DNA from: Candidatus Omnitrophota bacterium
Lineage (GTDB): Bacteria > Omnitrophota > Gorgyraeia > Gygaellales > Profunditerraquicolaceae
Direction: 5' to 3'
Length of the DNA: 47,656 nt
Assembly: GCA_026387405.1 (NCBI GenBank)
Contig: JAPLLV010000084.1
Location: 1-47,656, forward strand
Shown here piece by piece: positions 14,884-23,214 of this stretch (position 1 is the first letter of the stretch; each line of letters begins with the position of its first letter). The notes beneath the pieces are model-generated. The model was not told the origin of the DNA. It saw only the letters and a list, made by a program, of their open reading frames with translations, and did not search any database. A program made the translations under genes and the position numbers.

Positions 14884-15258
14884 ATGGATAAAACGCATCA
14901 AATAACATCACTAATTGCTAAGATTCGGCAAAGCGCAGCGCGCTGGATTAGCGTAATCTCCTTGGTTTCCTTGGCGTTATCTCTCCTGTTGTTTATCTGG
15001 ATGTGGTCGCGCGCTTATATGCATGGAAATATCCCTCATACGAGTTGGGGTCAATACGAAGGCAACCATGGCCCGTGGCGGCACAACTATGATCTGCGCG
15101 GAGTTTGGTGGCAGATATTGAATCTGCAACTCTGCGCTTTAATTCTCGGTTTGGTTTCTTTTGTATTCAAGCCGAACCGCAGGGTCGCCATCATTGCAGG
15201 GCTGGCTTTTGTTTCGGGCTGCCTGTTTTTTGCGACGCATTACTGGCTTGTAGATTGA
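14884..15258 (+). CDS. Hypothetical membrane protein
   Basis: The 124-residue protein has hydrophobic segments at about 18-42, 74-94 and 98-118, with a His/Trp/Tyr-rich loop (HGNIPHTSWGQYEGNHGPWRHNYDLRGVWWQ) between the first two, probably facing the periplasm. The family is not recognised. It starts 4 nt after the pseudo-receiver gene and closes the three-gene unit. Confidence 0.65.
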   Translation: MDKTHQITSLIAKIRQSAARWISVISLVSLALSLLLFIWMWSRAYMHGNIPHTSWGQYEGNHGPWRHNYDLRGVWWQILNLQLCALILGLVSFVFKPNRRVAIIAGLAFVSGCLFFATHYWLVD

Positions 15259-15300
15259 GATGGAAATTATTTAAAAAATAAAGGATCAGGCATATTGGTT

Positions 15301-15414
15301 ATGGGTTTGCCAACGACTGAAACCTGGGAACGCGCAAAACGTTACGAAGTGATACTGGGAGGTTGTGTTGTCTCGGGCCATGAGCCGAAATATGTTTTAG
15401 TCTGGAAAAAATGA
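15301..15414 (+). CDS. Possible 37-residue protein or gene tail
   Basis: A short frame starting MGLPTTETWERAKRYEV and ending KYVLVWKK fits between the membrane protein and the STAND gene. There is no clear ribosome-binding site. The composition looks protein-like, but it could be the 3' end of a lost gene. Confidence 0.2.
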   Translation: MGLPTTETWERAKRYEVILGGCVVSGHEPKYVLVWKK

Positions 15415-15477
15415 AATGGCGGCGTTTCCGATTTTTGCAAAAAAAACAGAGCCATCTTAAGAAGAAATAGGTAGAAT

Positions 15478-18400
15478 ATGTTTAACAAAAAAACAGAAGA
15501 TATAAGCGTGCAAAACCGTGTTGTCCGCGTCTTCGTGTCATCAACCTTTAAAGATATGTGTGATGAACGGGAGGAGCTGGTTAAGTTTGTCTTCCCTGAA
15601 CTCAGGCGCCGCTGCCGCCAGAGGCAGGTGGAGTTCGTGGGCGTAGACCTGCGTTGGGGGATCACCGACGAACAGAAGGCAGAGGGAAAAGTTCTGCCTA
15701 TTTGTCTTAGAGAAATAGAAGAATGTCGGCCCTATTTTATCGGTCTCCTTGGCGAACGCTATGGTTGGGTGCCTAAGACTATTGACAACGAACTTCTGGA
15801 ACTCCAGCCTTGGCTAAGCAAACATAAAGAAAAAAGCGTAACCGAACTTGAAATACTCCATGGCGTCTTAGAAGACCCAAAGATGAAGGGGCTTGCCTAT
15901 TTCTATTTGCGTGACAAAGGGGCATCAGAGAAAATTGAACAGTCTCTCTCAAGAGAGCCGGGATATCTGGCTGAACCGGATGCTTCAAGAGTAAAACTGG
16001 AAGTTCTCAAAGCAAGGATTAAGGCCAGCGGTTATCCTCTGAGGACTGATTATCTTGATACAAAGGCCTTTGGCAAGTTGGTGCTGGAAGACCTCTGGTC
16101 AGCCATAGATAGTAGATTTCCTCTGGAAAATGTGCCTACTGAACTCCAGCGGATACAGGCTGAACATGAGGCCTTCGCTTCTTTAAGGACCAAGGTCTAT
16201 ATCAAAAGGAAAGAATATTTTGACAGCCTGGATAACCATATTGCCTCAAGTGGTCCACCTCTAGTGCTTCTTGGAGAATCAGGTTCGGGTAAATCTGCTT
16301 TACTAGCCAACTGGGCAGAGGAATACAAGAAAAGCCACTCTAAAGATTTCATAATTTGTCATTACATCGGCAGTACTCCTGACAGCGCAGACTACGTTCG
16401 TTTACTTTGGCGGATAATGGATGAGATAAAAGAGCGATACGAGCCAGGGGTAAAAGAGAAAAAAGCAGGTATATTTAGGATCAGAGGTTTGTTTTCCGGC
16501 GGGCAAGAAGAATGGGAAATACCTACAGACCCCCAAAAGGTAGTCGAGGCATTTCCTATCTGGCTGGCGCGCGCAGCAGCCAGAGGTAAGTTTATTCTTC
16601 TGCTTGATGGCTTGAATCAGCTTGAAGACAGGGATAATGCCTCTGATTTGGGTTGGCTTCCGTATAGTTTTCCTGTAAATGTGCGGCTGATAGTCTCGAC
16701 GTTACCCGGCAGGAGCTCGGACGCCCTAAAAAAGCGCAACTGGCCTGAGCTAAATATCCAGCCAATGGAAAAGAATGAACAGAAAAAATACATCATTGAT
16801 TACCTGCAGCAATATCGCAAGGCCCTTACGCCTGCGCAGATAGATAAGATTACCCAAAAAAAGCAGTCATCCAATCCGCTATATCTTAGGACGCTCCTTG
16901 AAGAGCTGCGCGTTTTTGGCTTACACGAAGACCTGGACAGAAAAATAGATTATTATCTTCAAGCAGAAACAGTGGATGGGCTTTTTAATCTTGTGCTGGA
17001 GAGGTTAGAAGAGGATTATGAAAAAGAGAGAAAGGGTCTGGTCAGAGAAGTGATGATGCTTATCTGGGCGTCACACAAAGGGCTCTCTGAAACCGAACTT
17101 CTTGAATTCTTGGGTTCAGAAGATGCGCCACTACCACGCGTTAACTGGTCGGCATTATACCTGGCGCTTGAGGAATATTTAGTTAGTCGTGCAGGGCTGC
17201 TTAGTTTCTTCCACGATTTCCTGAAAAAGGCGGTAGAAACACGTTATCTCTCGAGTTCGGAATTGAAACGGGAGGCGCATCTCATTATAGCCGATTATTT
17301 TGACAAAAGGAACATGGATTACCGCAAAGTTGATGAATTGCCCTGGCAGCTTTTGCGGGCAGAGAGCTGGCAAAGGCTGGAAGGCTGTGTTACGGATATG
17401 GATATGTTTATGAAGCTAATGGTAGAGACTAAGTTATATGAATTAATCGGGTATTGGTTGTCCATCGGGATACGGTATGATATGGTAGAGGCATACCAGA
17501 AGATGATTGGGCAGTACGAAAAAACTTTACCGCATGAATCTGTTCTTGCAAATAGGCTCAATGAAATTGCTTTATTTCTTGATATCAACGCCAGATACCA
17601 AGAAGCAGAATTCCTTTATCGCAGGGCGCTGGCGATTAGAGAAAAAATATTAGGCCCTGAACATCCTGACACAGCTACCAGCCTCGGTAACCTCGCATTA
17701 CTGCTTTATAAAAAAGGGGAATATCAGGCGGCAGAACCTCTTTACCGCCGTGCACTTGCTATTAGAGAGAAAATGTTAGATCCAAATTCTAAATCTTCCG
17801 TTACAGCTACAACCCTAAATAACCTTGCAGTTTTACTTAGCGAAAAAGGGGATTACCGGGAGGCAGAACATTCTTATCGCAGGGCGCTAGCGATTAGAGA
17901 AAAAATATTAGGCCCTGAACATCCTGACACAGCTACAACCATAAATAACCTTGCGCTACTACTTGACGAAAAAGGCGATTATCCAGAGGCAGAACCTCTT
18001 TACCGCCGGGCACTTGCCATCAGCGAAAAAGTATTAGGCCCTGAACATCATGACACAGCTACGACCTTAAACAACCTTGCCTTGCTACTTAGTAAAAAAG
18101 GCGATTATCGACAGGCAGAACCTCTTTACCGCCGGGCACTGGAGATCAGGGAAAAAATATTAGGCCCTGAACATCCTGACACAGCTCAAACCTTGAACAA
18201 CCTTGCTTCGTTACTTGATAAAAAAGGCGATTATCGACAGGCAGAACCTCTTTACCTCCGGGCGCTGGCAATCAGAGAAAAAATATTAGGCCCTGAACAT
18301 CCCAAAACAGCTATAACCTTAAACAATCTCGCCTTGCTACTTAGTAAAAAAGGCGATTATCGACAGGCAGAACCTCTTTACCGCCGGGCACTGGCGATCA

Positions 18401-18558
18401 ATGAAAAAGCATTAGGCCCTGATCACCCTATTATAGCTACAATACTATGTAATCTTGCAGCACTACTATGTGATAAAGGAGATTATCGTGGCGCAGAATC
18501 TCTTTACCGTCAAATACTAGCTATCACCGAGAAGGGGCGAGGTAAAGAGTTGTCTTAA
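15478..18558 (+). CDS. DUF4062-STAND NTPase-TPR protein
   Basis: The 1026-residue protein has three parts. Residues about 15-115 are a DUF4062 domain (VRVFVSSTFKDMCDEREEL, GVDLRWGITDEQ, IGLLGERYGW), a TIR-like fold. Residues about 230-600 are a NACHT-type STAND NTPase with Walker A GESGSGKS (266-273), Walker B FILLLDGLNQLED (Asp377) and a winged-helix region. Residues about 692-1020 hold eight 42-residue kinesin-light-chain-type TPRs (consensus NLALLLxxKGDYxxAEPLYRRALAIREKxLGPEHPDTA). The same order occurs in nephrocystin-3 and TEP1-like proteins. STAND proteins act as switch sensors, and several bacterial ones defend against phages. DNA of the TPR repeats is highly similar from unit to unit, pointing to recent expansion. 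It is followed by a second TPR gene 17 nt on. Confidence 0.88.
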   Translation: MFNKKTEDISVQNRVVRVFVSSTFKDMCDEREELVKFVFPELRRRCRQRQVEFVGVDLRWGITDEQKAEGKVLPICLREIEECRPYFIGLLGERYGWVPKTIDNELLELQPWLSKHKEKSVTELEILHGVLEDPKMKGLAYFYLRDKGASEKIEQSLSREPGYLAEPDASRVKLEVLKARIKASGYPLRTDYLDTKAFGKLVLEDLWSAIDSRFPLENVPTELQRIQAEHEAFASLRTKVYIKRKEYFDSLDNHIASSGPPLVLLGESGSGKSALLANWAEEYKKSHSKDFIICHYIGSTPDSADYVRLLWRIMDEIKERYEPGVKEKKAGIFRIRGLFSGGQEEWEIPTDPQKVVEAFPIWLARAAARGKFILLLDGLNQLEDRDNASDLGWLPYSFPVNVRLIVSTLPGRSSDALKKRNWPELNIQPMEKNEQKKYIIDYLQQYRKALTPAQIDKITQKKQSSNPLYLRTLLEELRVFGLHEDLDRKIDYYLQAETVDGLFNLVLERLEEDYEKERKGLVREVMMLIWASHKGLSETELLEFLGSEDAPLPRVNWSALYLALEEYLVSRAGLLSFFHDFLKKAVETRYLSSSELKREAHLIIADYFDKRNMDYRKVDELPWQLLRAESWQRLEGCVTDMDMFMKLMVETKLYELIGYWLSIGIRYDMVEAYQKMIGQYEKTLPHESVLANRLNEIALFLDINARYQEAEFLYRRALAIREKILGPEHPDTATSLGNLALLLYKKGEYQAAEPLYRRALAIREKMLDPNSKSSVTATTLNNLAVLLSEKGDYREAEHSYRRALAIREKILGPEHPDTATTINNLALLLDEKGDYPEAEPLYRRALAISEKVLGPEHHDTATTLNNLALLLSKKGDYRQAEPLYRRALEIREKILGPEHPDTAQTLNNLASLLDKKGDYRQAEPLYLRALAIREKILGPEHPKTAITLNNLALLLSKKGDYRQAEPLYRRALAINEKALGPDHPIIATILCNLAALLCDKGDYRGAESLYRQILAITEKGRGKELS

Positions 18559-18575
18559 AAATCAGGAGGTGATTT

Positions 18576-19517
18576 ATGTCGCTATTTGCAAGATTTTGGA
18601 AGAAGGATACCAATCATGATAAAGTAATAGAATTAGATCCTAGAGATTCTTTAGGCTGGGTTAAAAAGGGGCTTGTTTTATCTAAGCGTGGCAGGTATCA
18701 GGAGGCACTTAGCTGTTATGAAAAAGCAATAGAGCTAGATCCTCCAGGTTATGCTGGAATCTGGATTAGTAAAGGGGTGGTTTTAGCTTCTCTTAGCAGA
18801 TATCAGGAGGCAATTACCTGTTATGATACAGCGATAGGGCTAGACCCGAGATTAGCCGAAGCCTGGGATGGCAAAGGCGTTGCCTTACGTAATATCGGAA
18901 AATGGCAGGAAGAAATTAACTGTTACGATAGAGCGATAGAACTAAACCCAAGATATGCTCTAGCTTGGGGTAATAAAGGGCTTGCCTTGCATAATCTTGG
19001 TAAGCATCAGGAAGCATTAAAATGTGTAGATGAAGCAATCAGATTGGACCCTAAAGCGCCTCAAGTACATTCCACAAAACGAATGATTCTTCAGGTTCTC
19101 AGTAAACAATCTAAAGATGCTGTAGTTTATGATAAGATAAAAAACGTAGAACCGGAAGATGCTTTAGTCTGGAATAAGAAAGGGCTTGCCTTGGCTAGTC
19201 TCAGCAGATATCAGGAAGCAATCAGTTGTTTTGATAAGGCAATAGAGCTAGACCCGAAAGATGCTTTAGGCTGGAATAATAAAGGAACCGCTTTAACTAA
19301 TCTTTTCAGGTCCCAGGAAGCAATCAGTTGTTTTGATAAGGCAATAGAGCTTGAGCCAGGGAATGCAAGTATCTGGTTTAACAAAGGGGGTAGCTTGTAT
19401 GCTTTTGCTAGATACGAAGAGGCATTGAAATGTACCGAGGAAGCAATAAGATTAGACCCCAAATTTAAAGCTACTTATAAACTAAAGAAATTAATTTTTG
19501 AGAAAATAAATGAGTAA
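18576..19517 (+). CDS. Tetratricopeptide repeat protein
   Basis: The 313-residue cytosolic protein is made almost entirely of 34-residue TPRs (about eight, one degenerate near 170-195), each with the pattern W-x-x-KGxxLxxLxRYQEAIxCYDKAIELDP. There is no signal peptide or membrane segment. AGGAGGTG precedes the ATG. TPR arrays bind other proteins, so it may be an adaptor for the DUF4062-STAND protein just upstream, with which it is likely co-transcribed; this is inference. Confidence 0.88.
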   Translation: MSLFARFWKKDTNHDKVIELDPRDSLGWVKKGLVLSKRGRYQEALSCYEKAIELDPPGYAGIWISKGVVLASLSRYQEAITCYDTAIGLDPRLAEAWDGKGVALRNIGKWQEEINCYDRAIELNPRYALAWGNKGLALHNLGKHQEALKCVDEAIRLDPKAPQVHSTKRMILQVLSKQSKDAVVYDKIKNVEPEDALVWNKKGLALASLSRYQEAISCFDKAIELDPKDALGWNNKGTALTNLFRSQEAISCFDKAIELEPGNASIWFNKGGSLYAFARYEEALKCTEEAIRLDPKFKATYKLKKLIFEKINE

Positions 19518-19531
19518 ATGGGGACGATAAT

Positions 19532-19726
19532 ATGATAAATTGCGATGCGATCATGTGCGGAAAAGTGTTTTTTAAGCGAATTTTTAAAGGGTTGCTTGAA
19601 AAGAAGGAATCAAAGAAAAATAAGAGATTTTTCTGTTTGCACTGTAACACGGAAATTTTGTACGAAGAATATCGGTATCAGGGCAGCTTATGCCAACGAT
19701 GCGCAGAGTGTTCATGCATATGCTAA
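19532..19726 (+). CDS. Small Cys-rich protein (zinc ribbon-like)
   Basis: A 64-residue frame starts 14 nt after the TPR gene. Its C-terminal half has CLHC (about 35-38) and CQRC (about 54-57) separated by 15 residues, followed by two more Cys (CSCIC), a plausible zinc ribbon. The N-terminal half is basic. GGGGACGA lies upstream of the ATG. A strong terminator follows at 19783, which fits this being the last gene of the operon. Confidence 0.45.
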   Translation: MINCDAIMCGKVFFKRIFKGLLEKKESKKNKRFFCLHCNTEILYEEYRYQGSLCQRCAECSCIC

Positions 19727-19782
19727 AGAAAAACGCTTGTCCACCCCAGTAATATCATTCTCCCAGCATAATCGGAGAGTTT

Positions 19783-19822
19783 AACGGCTATGATTACTGT
19801 TTCGATCATAGCCGTTTTTATC
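19783..19822 (+). terminator. Strong rho-independent terminator
   Basis: A perfect 12-bp stem, AACGGCTATGAT (19783-19794) and ATCATAGCCGTT (19805-19816), with a 10-nt loop, runs into TTTATCTT. It ends the STAND-TPR operon. The rest of the interval up to 20032 holds only the promoter below. Confidence 0.85.
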
Positions 19823-19939
19823 TTACGCTATGTTAAAGACTTAGAGCATTGCGTTTATTGGCCGCACATCGAAAGTTTCCGCACGACAATGGTCGTCCCT
19901 ATGTTGAATATTACTGCCCGCCGTGGGAGGGGATACCTC

Positions 19940-19968
19940 TTGACAACATATCTTGAGAGATATAATAT
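19940..19968 (+). promoter_or_regulatory. Promoter of the TpsB gene
   Basis: TTGACA (19940-19945) is followed after 17 bp by TAATAT (19963-19968), with an overlapping TATAAT at 19961. The gene starts at 20033. Confidence 0.6.
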
Positions 19969-20032
19969 AACATGCAATAAATGAATAACATAAAAATAGG
20001 TAAGGTAGTGAGGAATAAAATCCATTAATAAT

Positions 20033-21757
20033 ATGAAAGAGATAACAAGAATAACGTTATTTGTTTTATTTTTTGTTATCTCTTTTTTATTTTCATCAAG
20101 CCAAAATATTTTCGCCCAAAACCCTCCGCCGGGACAAGAACCGGGCGCGCAGGTAGAACGTTATAAATATGATGTTGAGAAAGAGAAAAAAAGGCTTGAA
20201 TATAAAAAGCCAAAAGCACCGAAATTAGAGGTTGAGAAAGAAAAAGCTAAACCTGTAAGCGAGGGCCCTTCCTTTATACTCAAAGAAGTCAATGTTATCG
20301 GCTCTACCATTTTTAAACCGCAGGATTTTAAGGCAATTTACGAACTTTACCTTAATAAGAATGTCACCTTTCAGGACATGGATATAGTTTCAAAAAAGAT
20401 CGAGTCAAAATATAAAGAGAAAGGGTATTTTACTACCACAGTTTATATTCCTGAGCAGGAGATCAAAGACGGGATAATAGAGATCCGCATAGCCGAAGGA
20501 AAGATGGGGCAATTAAACGTGGAAGGAAACAAGTGGTTCTCCGCCGATTTCATAAAAAAATTCATTCACGTAAAAAAAAATGAGATACTGAACATTAACA
20601 CGCTGGCAAGAGATATTTTGCGAATAAACAAGAACCCGGATTTAGAGATAAGATCGGTAATTTCTCAGGGAAAAGATCCGCTAACTTCGGATATCTCATT
20701 GAAGGTAGGAGGTAAATCCCCCTGGCATACAGGTATCCTGGAAGATAATCGCGGTTCACGCCTTACAGGAAAATATCGTTCCATGTTTTTTATCCGCGGC
20801 TCTAATGTTTCCGGATCAGGGGATACGATTTTTGTCAATACGCTTAATAGCGGAAAATCTTTTGCTGAATCAGTAAGCTGCAGTATACCTATCGGAACTT
20901 ACGGAACAAAATTCGGAATTGATGCGACTTATTTTGGAATGAAGCTGGGTGAGGAATATAAATCTTTTGATATTACAGGTAACACACAGATTTATTCACC
21001 CCATTTTTCCTGGGAGCTTGCGCTAAGAGAAGATTTTGACGCTTATGCCGACCTCGGAATTGATATTAAGTCAATAAAGAAAAAAATGGGGGGCGATACT
21101 ACTGCCAATGATCAATTACGTACTCCGTATTTTGCTTTTGAGCTTTCAAAAATAGATTCCGGCGGGCAAACCACATTTTCCCCCAGATTTGATTTTGGCA
21201 CATCAGGATTCTTGGGCGCTTCTTCCCGTAATCATCCGACTTCCAGCAGGGCAGGGACAGGGGGGGTATTTTTTAAATATGGGCAATCCTTAAACCGTAT
21301 ACAAAAGATGGTTTTAGACAGTTATATGTCTATACGGACACAACTGCAGATCGCATCGCATACCCTTGCGTCGTCAGAGCAATTCCAACTTGGAGGAGCA
21401 GATTCTGTCCGCGGCTATCCCGAAGGAGATTATTTGGCGGATACCGGAGGTGTTTTAAATTTTGATTGGGTTTTTCCTATGTACATTATTCCTAAAACTT
21501 GGAAATTGCCGGGACAAGAAACGCCTTTACGCCACCAGATAGAGCCTGTCTTTTTTGTTGATGTAGGAGGCGGAAAATTAAAAAAGGTTCTCCCCGGGGA
21601 AAGTAAAGATAAGTCTCTTGCCGGAGTAGGCGGGGGATTGCGCTTACATTTTAAATTCTTTTCGCTTCGCTTAGACTGGGCCAAGGCTATTGGTGACAAA
21701 CAAACTTCAGGCTCAGGTCCTTCCACATTCTACTTTACTTTTCAGTCGGAAATATAA
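20033..21757 (+). CDS. TpsB-type outer-membrane transporter (ShlB/FhaC family)
   Basis: The 574-residue protein has a signal peptide (residues 1 to about 29, LFVLFFVISFLFSSSQNIFA), a charged Pro/Lys linker, two POTRA-like domains (about 78-150, FILKEVNVIGSTIFKPQDF; about 152-228, MGQLNVEGNKWFSADFI) and a 16-strand barrel domain ending in a C-terminal aromatic-hydrophobic strand (STFYFTFQSEI). RGYPEGDY (about 461-468) corresponds to the conserved VRGY/RGY loop motif at the barrel lumen. It exports a TpsA protein across the outer membrane; the obvious client is the giant exoprotein at 23214. Confidence 0.9.
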   Translation: MKEITRITLFVLFFVISFLFSSSQNIFAQNPPPGQEPGAQVERYKYDVEKEKKRLEYKKPKAPKLEVEKEKAKPVSEGPSFILKEVNVIGSTIFKPQDFKAIYELYLNKNVTFQDMDIVSKKIESKYKEKGYFTTTVYIPEQEIKDGIIEIRIAEGKMGQLNVEGNKWFSADFIKKFIHVKKNEILNINTLARDILRINKNPDLEIRSVISQGKDPLTSDISLKVGGKSPWHTGILEDNRGSRLTGKYRSMFFIRGSNVSGSGDTIFVNTLNSGKSFAESVSCSIPIGTYGTKFGIDATYFGMKLGEEYKSFDITGNTQIYSPHFSWELALREDFDAYADLGIDIKSIKKKMGGDTTANDQLRTPYFAFELSKIDSGGQTTFSPRFDFGTSGFLGASSRNHPTSSRAGTGGVFFKYGQSLNRIQKMVLDSYMSIRTQLQIASHTLASSEQFQLGGADSVRGYPEGDYLADTGGVLNFDWVFPMYIIPKTWKLPGQETPLRHQIEPVFFVDVGGGKLKKVLPGESKDKSLAGVGGGLRLHFKFFSLRLDWAKAIGDKQTSGSGPSTFYFTFQSEI

Positions 21758-21793
21758 TTATTTAGTGTTCCTTATCTGTAAGTGGTTTATTTC

Positions 21794-21822
21794 TTGACTT
21801 TTACAGAAAGGCGCGGTATATT
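21794..21822 (+). promoter_or_regulatory. Promoter of the leader RNA / sensor-exoprotein operon
   Basis: TTGACT (21794-21799), 17 bp, TATATT (21817-21822). Transcription would begin near 21829, about 190 nt before the sensor gene, giving a long untranslated leader with several hairpins. Confidence 0.65.
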
Positions 21823-21828
21823 TAAGTA

Positions 21829-21967
21829 GCTCTTTATAATACAAGGAGTTACGATAGAGGTAAACTACAGCTATGTTTACCAAGCGCTATTTAACAATTA
21901 TTTTGTTAGATCTAATGCGCGGGTTAAGAGTAAACCCCATTTCTGGTTTCGGAAGTGGGGTTTTTTG
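21829..21967 (+). ncRNA. Candidate structured leader RNA or small RNA
   Basis: The predicted transcript contains hairpin 1 GGTAAAC/GTTTACC (21859-21865/21875-21881), hairpin 2 TAACAA/TTGTTA (21892-21897/21903-21908) extended by outer GCGC/GCGC, and a terminator (below). It matches no riboswitch consensus I can recall (c-di-GMP-I, c-di-AMP, guanidine, fluoride were considered). It could be an attenuator leader for the downstream genes or a free-standing RNA of about 140 nt. Confidence 0.5.
21932..21967 (+). terminator. Intrinsic terminator within the leader
   Basis: The arms AAACCCCATTTC and GGAAGTGGGGTTT enclose a short loop and run into a T-tract (TTTTTTG). It lies downstream of its own promoter and 54 nt before the sensor gene, so it either attenuates that operon or ends a small RNA. 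Confidence 0.8.
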
Positions 21968-21971
21968 TTGG

Positions 21972-22004
21972 AATCTAACTCTTTGTAAAAACAAGAGTTA
22001 GATT
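21972..22004 (+). promoter_or_regulatory. 12-bp stem-loop before the sensor ribosome site
   Basis: AATCTAACTCTT (21972-21983) pairs perfectly with AAGAGTTAGATT (21993-22004) around a 9-nt loop. AGAGG, the likely ribosome-binding site of the gene at 22021, begins 4-5 nt later. ATCTAAC in its left arm could also pair with GTTAGAT at 21905-21911, upstream of the terminator. Confidence 0.6.
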
Positions 22005-22020
22005 AGATAGAGGATGGCAG

Positions 22021-23214
22021 ATGGATTTTATAAAAAAACTATTACTCGCCAAACAAGAAATAACCCAGAAACAGCTGCGCCTTAAATTAAGAACTACTCT
22101 TTTTGTGTCTATTGCCGCAGTTATATTCTTCTCAAGTCTTATTGCTATCGTTTATTTTCTAGGATTCAATGTGTTCCGCGATAAAGCAATTGAAAGCCAG
22201 GGGGAAATGGCGCGGACTTTGGCGTCTGCGGTTGATTCTACAATTGAGAAGCAGGCTGAGTTGTTAAAGTTGAATGCGAACACCCAGTTGATCATAGATG
22301 CGCTAAAAGAAAACAATTTGAAATATCGCACAAAGAGCGAGAAGGAAACACAGCGCTACCTTATGGACGTGGATAAAAGGTGGATTGAGGCGTCTGATGA
22401 CCATCCTTTCTTAAAGGATTATCTTGGAAATAAACTCAGCCTTGGGTTAAAGGCGCTAAAAGGAGAGGATGAAAAAATAGTTTCGCTTATAGTCACAGAT
22501 AAGTTTGGAGGTTTAGCCGGCTCTACAACCAGGCCATCGGGGTTTTACAGTTTTGATAAAGATTGGTGGCTAAATTCATATGCCAAGGGCCGCGGTAAGA
22601 TTTTTATTGGAGGAGTTGAATACGATGAGGAAAGTAATTTATGGTGCCTACCGTTTGCAGTTCCTATTGAAGATGAAACCGGAACCGTTATCGGCATAGC
22701 TAAGGCGTCAATAAGCATCGATACGTTTTTTCAGCCGTTATTAAATTTTAGGATAGGAAAAACCGGAAATGCGGTTTTAGCAGATGATAAGGCATACCTT
22801 GTGTATCATCAAAAGGCGGCGCCCTTTGCTAATAAATTCTGTGAATACGAAGAATTCCAGAAAACGCTGCAGAATAGCGACAAATGGGGAATATTAGGTA
22901 GCGCCTACCTTAACCACGGAAAAACATTGGCAGCTTATTCTGAAGTAGTGTCAGCCAAAGGGGTTAACTGGTTTGTATTTGTGGAGCGGGATTTAAGGGA
23001 AATATTCGCGCCATTAAATAAATTGATTCTTGTGATGGTGCTTATCGGGATAGCGCTGACGATTATATTGGCTTTATCGGTATTTATTTTAAGCGCTCAA
23101 GAATCCCCGGGTTCTATATTGCAAGTGATCAAGGAGACGCCGCTGGTAAAAACAGAAGACGAAAAATCTAACCGTATTGAAGGAAGGGCTAAGCGCTTGC
23201 CCAGAGATAAATAA
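22021..23214 (+). CDS. Double-Cache membrane sensor without output domain
   Basis: The 397-residue protein has a cytosolic N-terminus, TM1 (about 25-48), a periplasmic domain of about 285 residues with dCache_1 features (long helix [93 protein letters not shown]) and TM2 (about 336-362). Only about 35 residues follow TM2. A kinase, HAMP, GGDEF or chemoreceptor domain is missing, so it cannot signal by itself. Its stop overlaps the start of the giant exoprotein gene (TAATG), so the two are translationally coupled. AGAGG precedes the ATG. Confidence 0.82.
   Translation: MDFIKKLLLAKQEITQKQLRLKLRTTLFVSIAAVIFFSSLIAIVYFLGFNVFRDKAIESQGEMARTLASAVDSTIEKQAELLKLNANTQLIIDALKENNLKYRTKSEKETQRYLMDVDKRWIEASDDHPFLKDYLGNKLSLGLKALKGEDEKIVSLIVTDKFGGLAGSTTRPSGFYSFDKDWWLNSYAKGRGKIFIGGVEYDEESNLWCLPFAVPIEDETGTVIGIAKASISIDTFFQPLLNFRIGKTGNAVLADDKAYLVYHQKAAPFANKFCEYEEFQKTLQNSDKWGILGSAYLNHGKTLAAYSEVVSAKGVNWFVFVERDLREIFAPLNKLILVMVLIGIALTIILALSVFILSAQESPGSILQVIKETPLVKTEDEKSNRIEGRAKRLPRDK

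Noticed and set aside
19790-19984. 64-codon frame after the STAND operon
   Set aside because: It starts inside the terminator hairpin and covers the TpsB promoter; no ribosome-binding site.
21829-21967. Known riboswitch (c-di-GMP-I, c-di-AMP, fluoride, guanidine, preQ1)
   Set aside because: None of the conserved sequence blocks of these classes is present, although promoter, hairpins and terminator are clear.
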